64,000 nt of DNA. Source: Chryseobacterium sp. 7 (lineage in GTDB: Bacteria > Bacteroidota > Bacteroidia > Flavobacteriales > Weeksellaceae). Positions 26,183 to 35,684 of this stretch are shown in pieces. Each line of letters starts with the position of its first letter. Positions within the stretch are counted from its first letter, which is position 1. The notes beneath the pieces were generated by a model. The model saw only the letters and a list, made by a program, of their open reading frames with translations. It was not told the origin of the DNA and ran no database searches. Location of the stretch: the NCBI RefSeq assembly GCF_003663845.1, contig NZ_RCCA01000001.1, forward strand, positions 1,798,001 through 1,862,000, written 5' to 3'. A program made the position numbers and the translations under genes.

Positions 26183-26373
26183 TTACTGAATTGACAATGC
26201 TTTCGCGGTCTGAAGCTTTTAGGTCAAATAGATGATAGATCAGATATGTATTTTCTCTTGAAGGGAAATGCACTGCCTGCTATGTCACTATATTCCTGAA
26301 ACTTCTTCTGCTTAAACATAACGAAGCATTTTAAAGCACTTTCCCAATAAGTTTAACTAAAAAGTTTAAAAAA

Positions 26374-28677
26374 ATGCAAACTCACATCCTTGGCTATCCG
26401 CGTATTGGTAGCAAAAGAGAACTTAAAAAAGCCTGCGAACAGTATTGGTCAGGTAAAATCCTTTTGGAAGAACTTCTGAATACAGGAAGAACTATCTGTA
26501 ATCAAAACTGGAATATCCAGAAAGAAGCCGGAATAGACCTTATTCCGTGTAATGATTTTTCCTATTATGATCAGGTATTGGATATGAGCCTTGTGGTAGG
26601 AGCAATCCCTACGCGCTATCATGAAGTTGTGCTTAAGAAGAACAATTCTGAACTGGATCTTTATTTTGCCATGGCAAGAGGATATCAGAAAGATGGACTG
26701 GATATCACAGCCATGGAAATGACCAAATGGTTCGATACCAATTATCACTATATTGTTCCGGAATTTTATAAAAATCAACAGTTTAAGCTAAGTTCAGATA
26801 AAATTTTCAATGAATTTGCAGGAGCAAAGCAGGCTGGAATCAATGCTAAACCGGTTATTATCGGATTGGTTTCTTATCTGTTATTAGGAAAAGAAAAAGA
26901 AGAAGGGTTTGATAAGTTGGATCTTGCCGGAAACCTTCTTCCTGTTTATACAGAAATTTTAACCAAACTTCAGGATCAGGGTGCAGAATGGATTCAGTTT
27001 GATGAACCTTTTCTGGCATTGGATTTAACCGAAAAAGCAAAAGAAACTTATATTTCCGTATATGCTGAAATAAGAAAACGTTTCCCGAAACTGAAATTTA
27101 TTATTGCTACTTATTTTGACGGATTAAAAGATAATACATCCCTTGTTGTTTCACTTCCGGTGAATACATTGCATATTGATCTGGTTAGAAACCCTGAACA
27201 GCTGGATGGTATTCTGAATAGTATTCCTGAAAGTTTAAGCCTTTCATTAGGAGTAATTGATGGTAGAAATATCTGGAAAAATGATTATGAAAAATCACTG
27301 TCTTTCATCAGAAAAGCTGTTGAAAAATTAGGATCTGAAAGAATTTTCATCGCTCCATCATGTTCATTACTTCATTCACCGTGTGATCTGGATTTTGAAA
27401 CCAGTCTTAATCCTGAAATTAAAAACTGGCTGGCTTTTGCCAAACAAAAAGTAACAGAAGTGGTGACCCTTAAAGAACTGGCAGCAGGAACGGAAAATGA
27501 ACAGGTTCTTGAAGCATTCGAAGAAAATAAAAATGCTATTGAAAGCAGAAGAACTTCTTCTCTTATCCATAATGATCAAGTGAAACAAAGAGCAAATGCT
27601 GTTACTGAAAAGGATGCTCAGCGAATAAACACGTTCAAAATCCGAAAAGAAGAACAGCAGGAAGTATTGCAGCTTCCTTTATTCCCAACCACAACCATTG
27701 GATCATTCCCGCAGACAACAGAAGTGAGAAGCTGGAGAGCCCAATTCAAAAAAGGAGAGCTTACCGCAGAACAATATGATACTTTACTGAAAGAAGAAAC
27801 TCAGAGAACAATCCGCTGGCAGGAAGACATCGGAATTGATGTATTGGTTCACGGGGAATTTGAGCGTAATGACATGGTAGAATACTTCGGAGAACAGCTG
27901 GAAGGATTTGTATTCACCAAAAACGGATGGGTACAAAGCTACGGAAGCCGTTGTGTGAAACCTCCTGTAATCTTTGGTGATGTTTCCCGCCCAACTCCTA
28001 TGACAGTTTACTGGTCTCAATATGCACAATCCCAGACTGAAAAATGGGTAAAAGGAATGCTTACAGGTCCGGTTACGATTTTGCAATGGTCTTTTGTACG
28101 TGATGATCAGCCTCGTTCCGAAACGTGTAAGCAAATTGCTTTGGCGATCCGTGATGAAGTTGTGGATCTGGAAAAAGCTGGGATCAGGATTATTCAGATT
28201 GACGAACCTGCTATCAGAGAAGGACTTCCCTTAAGAAAAACAGACTGGCAGAATTATCTGAAATGGGCTGTGGAAGCCTTTAGAATTTCAGCAAGTGGAG
28301 TAGAAGATGCTACCCAAATCCATACCCACATGTGCTATTCGGAATTCAATGATATTATTGAAAATATCGCCGATATGGATGCAGACGTGATTACCATAGA
28401 ATGCTCACGTTCTCAGATGGAATTGCTGAATGCTTTTGCAGATTTCAAATATCCAAATGAAATTGGTCCCGGAGTATATGACATTCACTCACCAAGAGTT
28501 CCGTCAAAAGAAGAAATGATCGAATTGTTGAGAAAGGCTCAGAATGTAATTCCTGCGAACCAGCTTTGGGTAAACCCAGACTGCGGACTGAAAACAAGAC
28601 ACTGGGATGAAACCGAAAAAGCTTTAATAGCAATGGTAGCCGCTGCTAAAGAAGCTTCGGTAGAATATGCACTTTAG
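26374..28677 (+). CDS. metE: 5-methyltetrahydropteroyltriglutamate-homocysteine methyltransferase (cobalamin-independent methionine synthase)
   Basis: The 767-residue protein catalyses the last step of methionine synthesis without B12. Both TIM-barrel halves are present: the N-terminal domain begins THILGYPRIGSKRELKKACE, and the catalytic half contains FPTTTIGSFPQTTEVR (about 435-450). The zinc ligands are visible as His652 and Cys654 (HTHMCYSEFND) and Cys737 (VNPDCGLKTR). Length is that of E. coli MetE. It is a single gene, controlled by the cobalamin riboswitch directly upstream and followed by a strong terminator. Confidence 0.97.
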   Translation: MQTHILGYPRIGSKRELKKACEQYWSGKILLEELLNTGRTICNQNWNIQKEAGIDLIPCNDFSYYDQVLDMSLVVGAIPTRYHEVVLKKNNSELDLYFAMARGYQKDGLDITAMEMTKWFDTNYHYIVPEFYKNQQFKLSSDKIFNEFAGAKQAGINAKPVIIGLVSYLLLGKEKEEGFDKLDLAGNLLPVYTEILTKLQDQGAEWIQFDEPFLALDLTEKAKETYISVYAEIRKRFPKLKFIIATYFDGLKDNTSLVVSLPVNTLHIDLVRNPEQLDGILNSIPESLSLSLGVIDGRNIWKNDYEKSLSFIRKAVEKLGSERIFIAPSCSLLHSPCDLDFETSLNPEIKNWLAFAKQKVTEVVTLKELAAGTENEQVLEAFEENKNAIESRRTSSLIHNDQVKQRANAVTEKDAQRINTFKIRKEEQQEVLQLPLFPTTTIGSFPQTTEVRSWRAQFKKGELTAEQYDTLLKEETQRTIRWQEDIGIDVLVHGEFERNDMVEYFGEQLEGFVFTKNGWVQSYGSRCVKPPVIFGDVSRPTPMTVYWSQYAQSQTEKWVKGMLTGPVTILQWSFVRDDQPRSETCKQIALAIRDEVVDLEKAGIRIIQIDEPAIREGLPLRKTDWQNYLKWAVEAFRISASGVEDATQIHTHMCYSEFNDIIENIADMDADVITIECSRSQMELLNAFADFKYPNEIGPGVYDIHSPRVPSKEEMIELLRKAQNVIPANQLWVNPDCGLKTRHWDETEKALIAMVAAAKEASVEYAL

Positions 28678-28709
28678 AAAACTTTAGAAATAATTAGATA
28701 CAATCACAG

Positions 28710-28740
28710 AATCGTGCCATGACTTTCATGGCACGATTTA
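28710..28740 (+). terminator. metE terminator
   Basis: ATCGTGCCATGA and its complement (28711-28722 with 28726-28737) form a 12-bp stem with a 3-nt loop, followed by TTATTG. It may also stop the convergent AraC transcript. Confidence 0.85.
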
Positions 28741-28777
28741 TTGTAATATTCCTTGAAAACATTGATAGAATACTGAA

Positions 28778-29575
28778 CTATTTAGCCTGCAATGTGCTTG
28801 GAGGATAACCAAACTGTTTCTTAAAAGCAAATGAAAAATGAGATAAATTTTCAAACCCCAGATCCAGATAAATATCAGAAACAGATTTTCCTTTTTGGGT
28901 AAGCAGAAAATGAGCTTCTTTTAATCTTCGAAGCTGCAGCCATTGTCTTGGTGGGGCACCAAATATCTTTTGAAAATCTCTTTTGAATGCAGATAAACTT
29001 CTTCCCGTTAAGTAAGCAAAACGCTCTACATTCACATTGAAATGAAAATTTTTATTCATAAAAGCTTCAATATCTATCTTATATGGCTCAGAAAAATCAA
29101 ATAAAATATCTTTAAGCCCCGGATCATACTTCAGCAGCAAAAGCAGCGCTTCTTTCTGTTTTAGCCGAAGAATTTCCTCTGAAGCAGAAAGATCTTCATA
29201 GGCTAATAATGAATACATAAAAGATTGTAATGCCTTTTGGTCAGGTTTTATATAAGCGGGAACATGTTCTTTCTTTTCTGCCTGATATCCATATTCACGG
29301 CTGAAATCATGAAGAATAGCGTCATCAAAATAGATGGATATGGTTCTGATCTCTCCATTTTTAGGAGGATATTTTGCAAATTTTAATAAGCTGTTTTTCC
29401 TGGCGGAATAAAGCTCGCCTTCTTTGAATATTGTTTTTGTAATACCGTCATTCAGTTCCATTTCTCCGGAAAGAACCAATCCGAGACTGTTAATTTGCGC
29501 AAACTGTTCTCCTTCCCGGAATTCTGAAAAGTAACAGGAATAATTAATTGGAAAAGGAATTTTATTTTCACTCAT
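28778..29575 (-). CDS. AraC/XylS family transcriptional regulator
   Basis: The 265-residue protein has an N-terminal cupin-like sensory region (1-150, with GLVLSGEMELNDG and FKEGELYSARKNSLLKFAKY). The C-terminal AraC double HTH covers 165-262 (VERFAYLTGRSLSAFKRDFQKIFGAPPRQWLQLRRLKEAHFLLT ... LDLGFENLSHFSFAFKKQFG). Its start lies 113 bp beyond the stop of the aldehyde dehydrogenase gene on the same strand. It may control that gene; the inducer is unknown. Confidence 0.9.
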   Translation of the reverse strand: MSENKIPFPINYSCYFSEFREGEQFAQINSLGLVLSGEMELNDGITKTIFKEGELYSARKNSLLKFAKYPPKNGEIRTISIYFDDAILHDFSREYGYQAEKKEHVPAYIKPDQKALQSFMYSLLAYEDLSASEEILRLKQKEALLLLLKYDPGLKDILFDFSEPYKIDIEAFMNKNFHFNVNVERFAYLTGRSLSAFKRDFQKIFGAPPRQWLQLRRLKEAHFLLTQKGKSVSDIYLDLGFENLSHFSFAFKKQFGYPPSTLQAK

Positions 29576-29688
29576 ATCTCAGACGGGTATTTCTTGATAG
29601 ATTCTTATTCAAACTTACAAAACTTTTTTATGATCAAATATTTAAATTCCGCAAAGCCCAATATTCACGGACTTTGCGGAATATAATT

Positions 29689-31104
29689 TTAAGCAAGGAT
29701 CGCTTTGGGTTCCAGGTAAGCTTCCAGGCCAAATACTCCAAACTCACGTCCGATACCGCTTTGTTTAAAGCCTCCAAAAGGAGCGTAAGGATCATGCGAA
29801 AACCCATTAATACAGATCCTTCCGGCATCAATCTGTGCAGCTACACGTTCTGCATGCGCTTGATCAGCAGAGCTGATATAAGCAGCAAGTCCATACGTAG
29901 TATCATTAGCAATAGAAATGGCTTCTTCTTCATTGTTATATGGAATGATGGATAGTACGGGTCCAAAAATTTCCTCCTGAGCGATTCGCATATCATTTCG
30001 AACATTGGTAAAAATGGTTGCTTTTACGAAATTACCGTTTTCTAGACCTTCCGGCTTCCCTTCACCACCTGCAAGCAGAACGGCTCCCTCTTCCTGACCA
30101 AGGCGGATGTAGCTTTGTACTCTTTCAAACTGTTTGGCACTTACCATTGGGCCCACAAGAGTGTCTTCATCGTTAGGATTTCCTACTTTTACCTGTTCGG
30201 CAGCTTTTTTAGCCAGTTCATTCACTTCATCCAGTCTGTTTTGGGGAACAAGAAGTCGGGTAGGAGCGATACATGCCTGCCCGTTATTCATATAAGCTCC
30301 AAAAACGGCCATTGGGATCGCTTTATCAAGATCAGCATCTTCCAGAATAATATTTGGTGATTTTCCACCAAGTTCTAAGGTTACCCTTTTCATGGTATCT
30401 ACAGCTCCTTTGGCAATCGCTTTTCCAGTTATTGTAGATCCGGTGAAAGATATTTTTGCAATGTCCGGATGTTGTGTAATTTCATTTCCGACCACATTTC
30501 CTAATCCATTGACAATATTAAACACTCCTTCAGGCAAGCCAGCTTCATGAAAACATTCTGTAAGCAATTGAGTTTGTACAGCACTCATTTCGCTGGGTTT
30601 GATTACCGCTGTACAACCGGCAGCAATAGCAGTCGCAAGTTTATTACAGATAAAACTGTTGCTGGCATTCCATGGAGTAATAATTCCTACTACGCCTAAA
30701 GACTCAAAACGTACTTTAGAATGTCCTACAGTTCTTTCAAAGTCATAAGATTCTAAGGTGTTGATGGTAGCTGTGAAAGAGGAAATGGCATTTTGAACAC
30801 TCATTCTGCAGAATTGTAATGTTCCTCCATATTCATTTACCATGGCAGAAACCAGCTCATCCTCTCTTTTGCTTACCGCTTCATGCAGTTTTTTAAGAAA
30901 GTTGATTCTTTCTTCTTTTGTTGTTTTTGAAAATGTTTTAAAAGCTTTCTTTGCGGCTACAATAGCCATTCGGGTATCTTCTTCATTTCCCAGCACTACT
31001 TCTCCGGTTTTCTGATTGGAGGTTGGGTTTATAAGATCAAAAGTCTCTGTCCCTTTTGGGGTAACGAATTTTCCGTTTACGTAAATTTTATTAATCTGTA
31101 TCAT
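29689..31104 (-). CDS. NAD(P)-dependent aldehyde dehydrogenase
   Basis: The 471-residue enzyme of the ALDH superfamily oxidises an aldehyde to a carboxylic acid. The general base Glu244 lies in VTLELGGKSPNI, and the nucleophile Cys278 lies in NNGQACIAPTR. The cofactor region GIITPWNASN and the SFTGSTITGKAI loop are present, as are the C-terminal EEIFGPVLSIIPY and FGGFKQSGIGREFG motifs. Length is normal. The substrate is not determined. An AraC regulator gene follows it on the same strand. Confidence 0.92.
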   Translation of the reverse strand: MIQINKIYVNGKFVTPKGTETFDLINPTSNQKTGEVVLGNEEDTRMAIVAAKKAFKTFSKTTKEERINFLKKLHEAVSKREDELVSAMVNEYGGTLQFCRMSVQNAISSFTATINTLESYDFERTVGHSKVRFESLGVVGIITPWNASNSFICNKLATAIAAGCTAVIKPSEMSAVQTQLLTECFHEAGLPEGVFNIVNGLGNVVGNEITQHPDIAKISFTGSTITGKAIAKGAVDTMKRVTLELGGKSPNIILEDADLDKAIPMAVFGAYMNNGQACIAPTRLLVPQNRLDEVNELAKKAAEQVKVGNPNDEDTLVGPMVSAKQFERVQSYIRLGQEEGAVLLAGGEGKPEGLENGNFVKATIFTNVRNDMRIAQEEIFGPVLSIIPYNNEEEAISIANDTTYGLAAYISSADQAHAERVAAQIDAGRICINGFSHDPYAPFGGFKQSGIGREFGVFGLEAYLEPKAILA

Positions 31105-31603
31105 TTTGATGATTTTAATACCGCAAAGTTCGGCAGAAACTGAAAAAATAGGTTTGTTGTACAGTTCAATTTTTATTTGTTGTATGGTTCATTTTACAGA
31201 CCGTAAATTTTATTTTTTTTGATTTTAAATGTGGAAAGACTTTACCATTCAATAAAATTGACTACTTTTATCATAACCAAGTAAATAACTCGTTTTGAGA
31301 ACAACTCTTAAACTTATTTTGGCTTAGTATCAGTCTCCGTAACCACAGGCTGATCGTTCTTTCGTTTGGGTAACTCTGCCCAAACAGGTTTCATTTTATC
31401 ATATTATTTATCGTATTACCCTAAAATGGGGTTTTGTCTGCTGTTTTGTTTTTGACCATGGTTATTGATCAAAACTGAACTTTCCAGCAAATTCTGGCTT
31501 AAGAAATAATCTTGAAGCTCAAAACGGATGTTAATAATCTCCTTGTAATGCGTGATAGTATGGAAAAAAATCCAACAAAGAATAATAAACACGATTATAA
31601 GCT
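31105..31603. other. Intergenic region with a weak 26-codon frame
   Basis: 499 bp between divergent genes. A minus-strand frame at 31314-31394 encodes a 26-residue charged peptide starting MKPVWAELPKRKNDQ. A hairpin (GTTTGGG/CCCAAAC, 31364-31385) lies within it. No matching promoter or terminator is seen, so the peptide is not called as a gene. Confidence 0.45.
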
Positions 31604-32251
31604 ATGAGTACCCAACATATCTGGGAGGTAAAAGCGAAAAATACTCCCTTACTCAAAAAGAAATGCAGCCATTGTAACAGCGAAAGATTTCAATGCAGCG
31701 ATAAATTCAGACTGAATGCTCAGAAAAAGAATATCGACATATGGTTGATTTACCGATGTGTAAAATGCAATAACACCTATAACATGGCGGTGTTTTCAAG
31801 GATCAGAACAGAATCCATCAGTAAAGAAATATTCAATCAATTTTCAGAAAACGACACAGAAATTGCTTGGAAATATGCCTTTTCACAGGAAGTCATAAGA
31901 AAAAATAATGTGGAAGCAGATTGGGAAAGTGTGGCGTATGAAATTCTATACCCAAACTTTTCGGTAGAAGATCTTATCAATATGAATGAAGAGATGATTT
32001 CATTTCAAATACGCAGTTCCTTTGATTTTAATATGAGACTTTCAACGGTAACCCGGACATGTTTAGAACTTTCATCATCTAAATTGAATCTCTTGTTTGA
32101 GTCTGATGCGGTTTATTGTAATGAAAAACCTTTTCAGAAGATGTATAAGTTTAAAAATGGTGATGTGATTAAAGTCAACAGACAGATATTGATCAATACT
32201 TATCTTATCGGAAAAGAAAATTTATTTCTCAGTACTGTAGATGGTCAATAA
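31604..32251 (+). CDS. DUF1062 domain-containing protein
   Basis: The 215-residue protein opens with STQHIWEVKAKNTPLLKKKCSHCNSERF and has a second CxxC pair (YRCVKCNNTYNM). The two pairs form a likely zinc ribbon at residues 20-58. The following FSRIRTESISKEIFNQFSEND segment matches DUF1062, found scattered in Firmicutes and Bacteroidota and not functionally characterised to my knowledge. The C-terminal part is alpha/beta. It is likely a cytoplasmic nucleic-acid- or protein-binding protein. It is a single gene with its own terminator. Confidence 0.8.
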   Translation: MSTQHIWEVKAKNTPLLKKKCSHCNSERFQCSDKFRLNAQKKNIDIWLIYRCVKCNNTYNMAVFSRIRTESISKEIFNQFSENDTEIAWKYAFSQEVIRKNNVEADWESVAYEILYPNFSVEDLINMNEEMISFQIRSSFDFNMRLSTVTRTCLELSSSKLNLLFESDAVYCNEKPFQKMYKFKNGDVIKVNRQILINTYLIGKENLFLSTVDGQ

Positions 32252-32255
32252 CCAT

Positions 32256-32289
32256 AAAAAACCTCCTGATCAATGATCGGGAGGTTTTT
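32256..32289 (+). terminator. Intrinsic terminator
   Basis: AAAAACCTCCTGATC pairs (one G-T) with GATCGGGAGGTTTTT across an AAT loop. It works in both directions by sequence. Confidence 0.88.
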
Positions 32290-32494
32290 GTTGACTGAAT
32301 TTTTTAATCAAACTGTTTCAACTTATTAAAAATTGCTCCATATATAACCATTAAGGAATGATATAAGACATAAAGAGTATTAAGTTTAATCATACTGATT
32401 TTTAGACTTACAGCGAATTTTATCTTAATATTCTCAAAACCTTAATACCATCTTAATGATTCCAAAAAAGTTTAAATAAGTTTAATATCTGCTG

Positions 32495-32896
32495 TTAATC
32501 CCACTTATTTTGAATAGAAACTGCATATTTCCCGGCTCCGGAAAAGAAAAAACTCAGGCTTACAAGCATGTAGATCACAAGCAGTTCCAAAGCCCAGCCC
32601 CCAAATTCATTAAGTTTGAAAATATTGGCTGTTTGGGCAAGAATAGTTGCAGTAAAGCAATTGGCAGCAAAGATCAATCCTGCCAGACGTACCCGAAATC
32701 CTATGATCAGCATCACAGGAGCTATAATTTCTCCTGCAAACACCCCATAAGCGAAGAAGGATGGCAAACCATGCATGGTCATCATATTTTCAATAAACCC
32801 AACTCCATGAACTAGTTTACTGATTCCGTAAACCGACATCGGAAATCCGATAGCTATTCTGGTGATAAGTAATCCTAAATCAATGTTCTTTTTCAT
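32495..32896 (-). CDS. DoxX family membrane protein
   Basis: The 133-residue protein has four hydrophobic segments and the DoxX opening (GLLITRIAIGFPMSVYGISKLVHGVGFIENMM), followed by GEIIAPVMLIIGFRVRLAGLIFAANC. DoxX-family proteins are small inner-membrane proteins linked to quinone or thiosulfate metabolism and redox defence; this branch has no fixed role. It lies 13 bp downstream of the outer-membrane-like protein gene, so the two are cotranscribed. Confidence 0.82.
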   Translation of the reverse strand: MKKNIDLGLLITRIAIGFPMSVYGISKLVHGVGFIENMMTMHGLPSFFAYGVFAGEIIAPVMLIIGFRVRLAGLIFAANCFTATILAQTANIFKLNEFGGWALELLVIYMLVSLSFFFSGAGKYAVSIQNKWD

Positions 32897-32909
32897 TTCT
32901 TATAATTAT

Positions 32910-33530
32910 TTAAAAGTTATATTTTACAAATGCCCCGATATTTTCCAGTGTCTTTTTTCCATTATTAAACTGATCGAAATTGGAAGCCAGTCCGTAGATC
33001 ATTTTATCTTGTTTTATACCCAGTCTTACGAATTGAAGTCCTCTTGGATATCCGCTGTCATCAATATTTCCAATGGCCAGGACACTGAAATACCCTTTAA
33101 AATTTTCTGTCAGATACGGAGTATATTCAAACGATATAGACTGTTCAAGAGAAAATCCTTTCTGGTAAGTAGTTCCTATAGAGTAGGAGAGCGAATAGGA
33201 AGGCTTGATGATCTTATATTGCAGATAAGCGCTGAAAAATGCTCCCGGGTTTTTCATTCCAAATGCAGCATTGGCACTCAATCTTTTGGTAAAGCTATAG
33301 GCAAGGGTATTTCTGATAAAGAATATATTCTCTTTGTCTTTGGTATATTCTGTATCAAACAGGGTAAGATTATTCAATTTCAGCCTGTCATTCAGCTGAT
33401 AATTGATATTGTGAATATAAGTATAGGAACGGTGTCCTACAACAAGATCCGGGGTATAGGAAAGTTTCTGTGCACTCAGATCCAAAGAAACTGATGCAAG
33501 AGCTGTTATTGCGATAATTTTTGCCTTCAT
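32910..33530 (-). CDS. Putative outer-membrane beta-barrel protein
   Basis: The 206-residue protein has a signal peptide (KIIAITALASVSLDLSAQ). It then has alternating amphipathic strands rich in Tyr/Phe (HNINYQLNDRLKLNNLTLF, AFFSAYLQYKIIKPSYSLSYSIG) and ends in KYNF, with the terminal Phe typical of outer-membrane barrels. About 8-10 strands fit its length. I do not recognise a family. It heads a two-gene unit with DoxX. A Crp/Fnr regulator gene precedes it on the same strand and may act on it. Confidence 0.65.
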   Translation of the reverse strand: MKAKIIAITALASVSLDLSAQKLSYTPDLVVGHRSYTYIHNINYQLNDRLKLNNLTLFDTEYTKDKENIFFIRNTLAYSFTKRLSANAAFGMKNPGAFFSAYLQYKIIKPSYSLSYSIGTTYQKGFSLEQSISFEYTPYLTENFKGYFSVLAIGNIDDSGYPRGLQFVRLGIKQDKMIYGLASNFDQFNNGKKTLENIGAFVKYNF

Positions 33531-33595
33531 ATTTCACTCATTAAATTTCTTTGAGCAAAATTATTCGGGCTGGAGGGGAATAAACTTAAGAAATC

Positions 33596-34198
33596 TTAAG
33601 AAACATCAGACAGGTGCTTTTTTCTCAGATAACTCAGATATTCTACCGTGATGCCAAGGTAAGAAGCAATCATATACTGAGGAAAACGCTGTTCGATATT
33701 ACGGTAAGTAGTGACAAATGTGCGGTATTTGGTGTAAGCATCTACGCGTGAATGTTCAAAGGTTCTTTCCTGCAAAGTAACATAGGCAGACTGCATTTTC
33801 AGGCGCCAGAATTCGGAAATCGCCGGAACTTCTTTGTATAATAATTCCAGGTTGCTTTTACTGATTTGTATGATTGTGGTATCTTCATTCGCCTGAATAA
33901 ACATTCTTGAAGGCAGCTCGCTCAGGTAGCTGTAAAGATCATTCACCCACCAGTTTTCAATACCTAGCTGAGTGGTGTTTTCTTTTCCTTTTTCATCAAT
34001 ATGATAAGCATACAGGCTTCCTTTTGCAATGAAGCGCATATGTCTAGAAACCTGTCCTTCACGAAGCAGATATTCCCTCTTTTTAAGAAATGTAATTTCG
34101 AATTTTGATGTGATACAGTCAATGTCTTTATCTTCCAAAGAGACGATTTCTTTAAAGTGTTCTATGAGTTGCGAAAGTATAGTATGTGTTTCCGTCAT
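33596..34198 (-). CDS. Crp/Fnr family transcriptional regulator
   Basis: The 200-residue protein has a cyclic-nucleotide-binding-like beta roll (about 25-130, with KREYLLREGQVSRHMRFIAKGSLYAYHIDEKGKENTTQLG). A shortened C-terminal HTH follows (RFPQYMIASYLGITVEYLSYLRKKHL). The nucleotide-binding Arg/Ser pair of true Crp is not conserved, as is usual in Bacteroidota members that have lost cAMP binding. It lies 65 bp upstream of the barrel/DoxX pair on the same strand, its likely target. Confidence 0.87.
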   Translation of the reverse strand: MTETHTILSQLIEHFKEIVSLEDKDIDCITSKFEITFLKKREYLLREGQVSRHMRFIAKGSLYAYHIDEKGKENTTQLGIENWWVNDLYSYLSELPSRMFIQANEDTTIIQISKSNLELLYKEVPAISEFWRLKMQSAYVTLQERTFEHSRVDAYTKYRTFVTTYRNIEQRFPQYMIASYLGITVEYLSYLRKKHLSDVS

Positions 34199-34302
34199 GA
34201 GAATTTGTGCTTATAGCATACAGATACAAATTTACGCAAATATTAAAAAAATGCTTTAATAAAGCAGGATGAACAACAATCAAAGAATGATAAACAGAGT
34301 AT

Positions 34303-34740
34303 TTATCTGTTTTGTCCAATGTCTAGTCTGTCAAATTTGCCTTCCGCATTTTTATGGAATTTGAAATAAGTCTGAAATGTTCCCCATTTTCCAGCTTTAA
34401 AATTACCATAAATATTTTTTCCATCATTTTCTACGCGGTCTATGCTGAGAAACATCTCATTACCCAGAGCATTGGAGAAGAAAGATTTGAAATCTATAGA
34501 GCGGCCGTCATCGGTCATTGCCGGATTTTCCGTAAAGAAATTGTACCAGCTTTTATCACCATTTTGTAAAGCTTCGATGGCTTTTTTTACTTCCGGATCT
34601 TTTATTTTTGCTAAGTCCATTATTTGTTGTTTTTTTGAAGATTGTGGTTGAAGATTTTGTTTCCTTGTGTTTGCATTTTGTCCGCATGCTATACAGGAGA
34701 AACCTATCAGAAATACGATGATTAACTTATAGGTTTTCAT
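34303..34740 (-). CDS. Lipoprotein with NTF2-like domain
   Basis: The 145-residue protein has a lipobox ending at Cys19 (FLIGFSCIACGQ), so it is probably a periplasm-facing lipoprotein. The mature domain (about 45-140: KKAIEALQNGDKSWYNFFTEN ... EMFLSIDRVENDGKNIYGNFKAGKWGTFQTYFKFHKNAEGKFDRLDIGQ) looks like a SnoaL/NTF2-type cone fold. Its role is unknown. The gene starts 5 bp after the stop of the DoxX-like gene upstream, so they form an operon. Confidence 0.7.
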   Translation of the reverse strand: MKTYKLIIVFLIGFSCIACGQNANTRKQNLQPQSSKKQQIMDLAKIKDPEVKKAIEALQNGDKSWYNFFTENPAMTDDGRSIDFKSFFSNALGNEMFLSIDRVENDGKNIYGNFKAGKWGTFQTYFKFHKNAEGKFDRLDIGQNR

Positions 34741-34745
34741 TGATT

Positions 34746-35093
34746 TCAGCTTTTAAGAGGATGTTGCAGATAAATAATGAGCAGATTTAAACAAAGAAAC
34801 GGAAGTTCTATCATAGCACCTTTCATGTCTTTATTTAAAAGCTGAAAACAGATAATCAATAAGATGCCGGCTGCCATCAGAAAATTACCCCAGACAAATG
34901 TTTTTGGGAATAAAATCATTACAGAGGCCAGTATCGTAACCACTCCGTTGATCATAAGGCCAGTTTTATCAAAACCCCATTTTCCGAACATTTCTGTCAT
35001 TTCAGGTTTACCGGAAATCATGGCAATTCCCTGTTTGAAGCCCATAAAGACAGCAAATAGAATTAATACGGAATTAATAACCTTTAGAATCAT
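34746..35093 (-). CDS. Small DoxX-like integral membrane protein
   Basis: The 115-residue protein has four hydrophobic segments: VINSVLILFAVFMGF, LMINGVVTILASVMILF, WGNFLMAAGILLIICFQ and IELPFLCLNLLIIYL. The GKWGFDKTGLMINGV segment resembles DoxX-like (DUF6041/DoxX_2) families. It is the first gene of a two-gene unit with the NTF2-like lipoprotein. Function is not known. No charged transport motif is seen. Confidence 0.7.
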   Translation of the reverse strand: MILKVINSVLILFAVFMGFKQGIAMISGKPEMTEMFGKWGFDKTGLMINGVVTILASVMILFPKTFVWGNFLMAAGILLIICFQLLNKDMKGAMIELPFLCLNLLIIYLQHPLKS

Positions 35094-35208
35094 TGATGTG
35101 TTTTATATTATTAATACAAATATCAATGAAATTAATGATATATCAATGGTGAAGTTTTCGGAATTTATTGTAAATGAAAAGGATGATGGCTTTTACCAGC
35201 TTTATTCT

Positions 35209-35250
35209 AAAAAAAGAAGACCACAATTTACGGGATAAATTGTGGTCTTC
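35209..35250 (-). terminator. Terminator of the 137-residue protein gene
   Basis: GAAGACCACAATTTA (35216-35230) and its exact complement (35236-35250) form a 15-bp stem with loop CGGGA. On the minus strand a run of seven T follows, fitting the gene at 35271. Confidence 0.88.
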
Positions 35251-35270
35251 CTCAACTAAGAACTATTTAA

Positions 35271-35684
35271 CTACGATTCTGTTTTCAAATAACCATAATG
35301 TAGTGCAGTTTCTTTTCCGAATAAGCTTGAGAAAATATTCTGAAACTCATGAATATACCTGCATTTTATGGCGTTCCCGTATATTTTAAGACCCTCCAGG
35401 ATCTTTCTGGAGCTTAAGTCTATATCGTATTTTATAAAAGATTCCGGCCTTTCATACCGGATGCTCTGTTCCGAACTGTATGTTCTTGAAAACCCTAGCT
35501 TTTCAAGCCATTCTTCCGTTATTTTAATAGGTTTGATGGATGCTGCCGGAACGGAAATACTTTGAACATCGTTTTCAATTTTAACAAAATAATCCTGTTC
35601 GACATTGTGAAAGATCTCTGTAATGGTATAAATCTGATTTTTGTACTCGACTAAGTTCTTGATTTTTAGATCTGCTACGTTCAT
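35271..35684 (-). CDS. Hypothetical protein
   Basis: The 137-residue cytoplasmic protein begins with a small beta-barrel-like segment (MNVADLKIKNLVEYKNQIYTITEI, then DYFVKIENDVQSISVPAASIKPIKIT). The next part reads ITEEWLEKLGFSRTY and YIHEFQNIFSSLFGKETAL. This layout (barrel, hydrophobic linker, then a short helical end mentioning position of a neighbour) is common among Bacteroidota proteins of unknown function, some linked to prophages. No catalytic motif is seen. It is a single gene with a strong terminator. Confidence 0.65.
   Translation of the reverse strand: MNVADLKIKNLVEYKNQIYTITEIFHNVEQDYFVKIENDVQSISVPAASIKPIKITEEWLEKLGFSRTYSSEQSIRYERPESFIKYDIDLSSRKILEGLKIYGNAIKCRYIHEFQNIFSSLFGKETALHYGYLKTES

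Noticed and set aside
32862..33494. 210-codon plus-strand frame opposite the barrel protein
   Set aside because: It is antisense to the barrel gene, whose signal peptide and terminal Phe are coherent; the plus frame has no domain.
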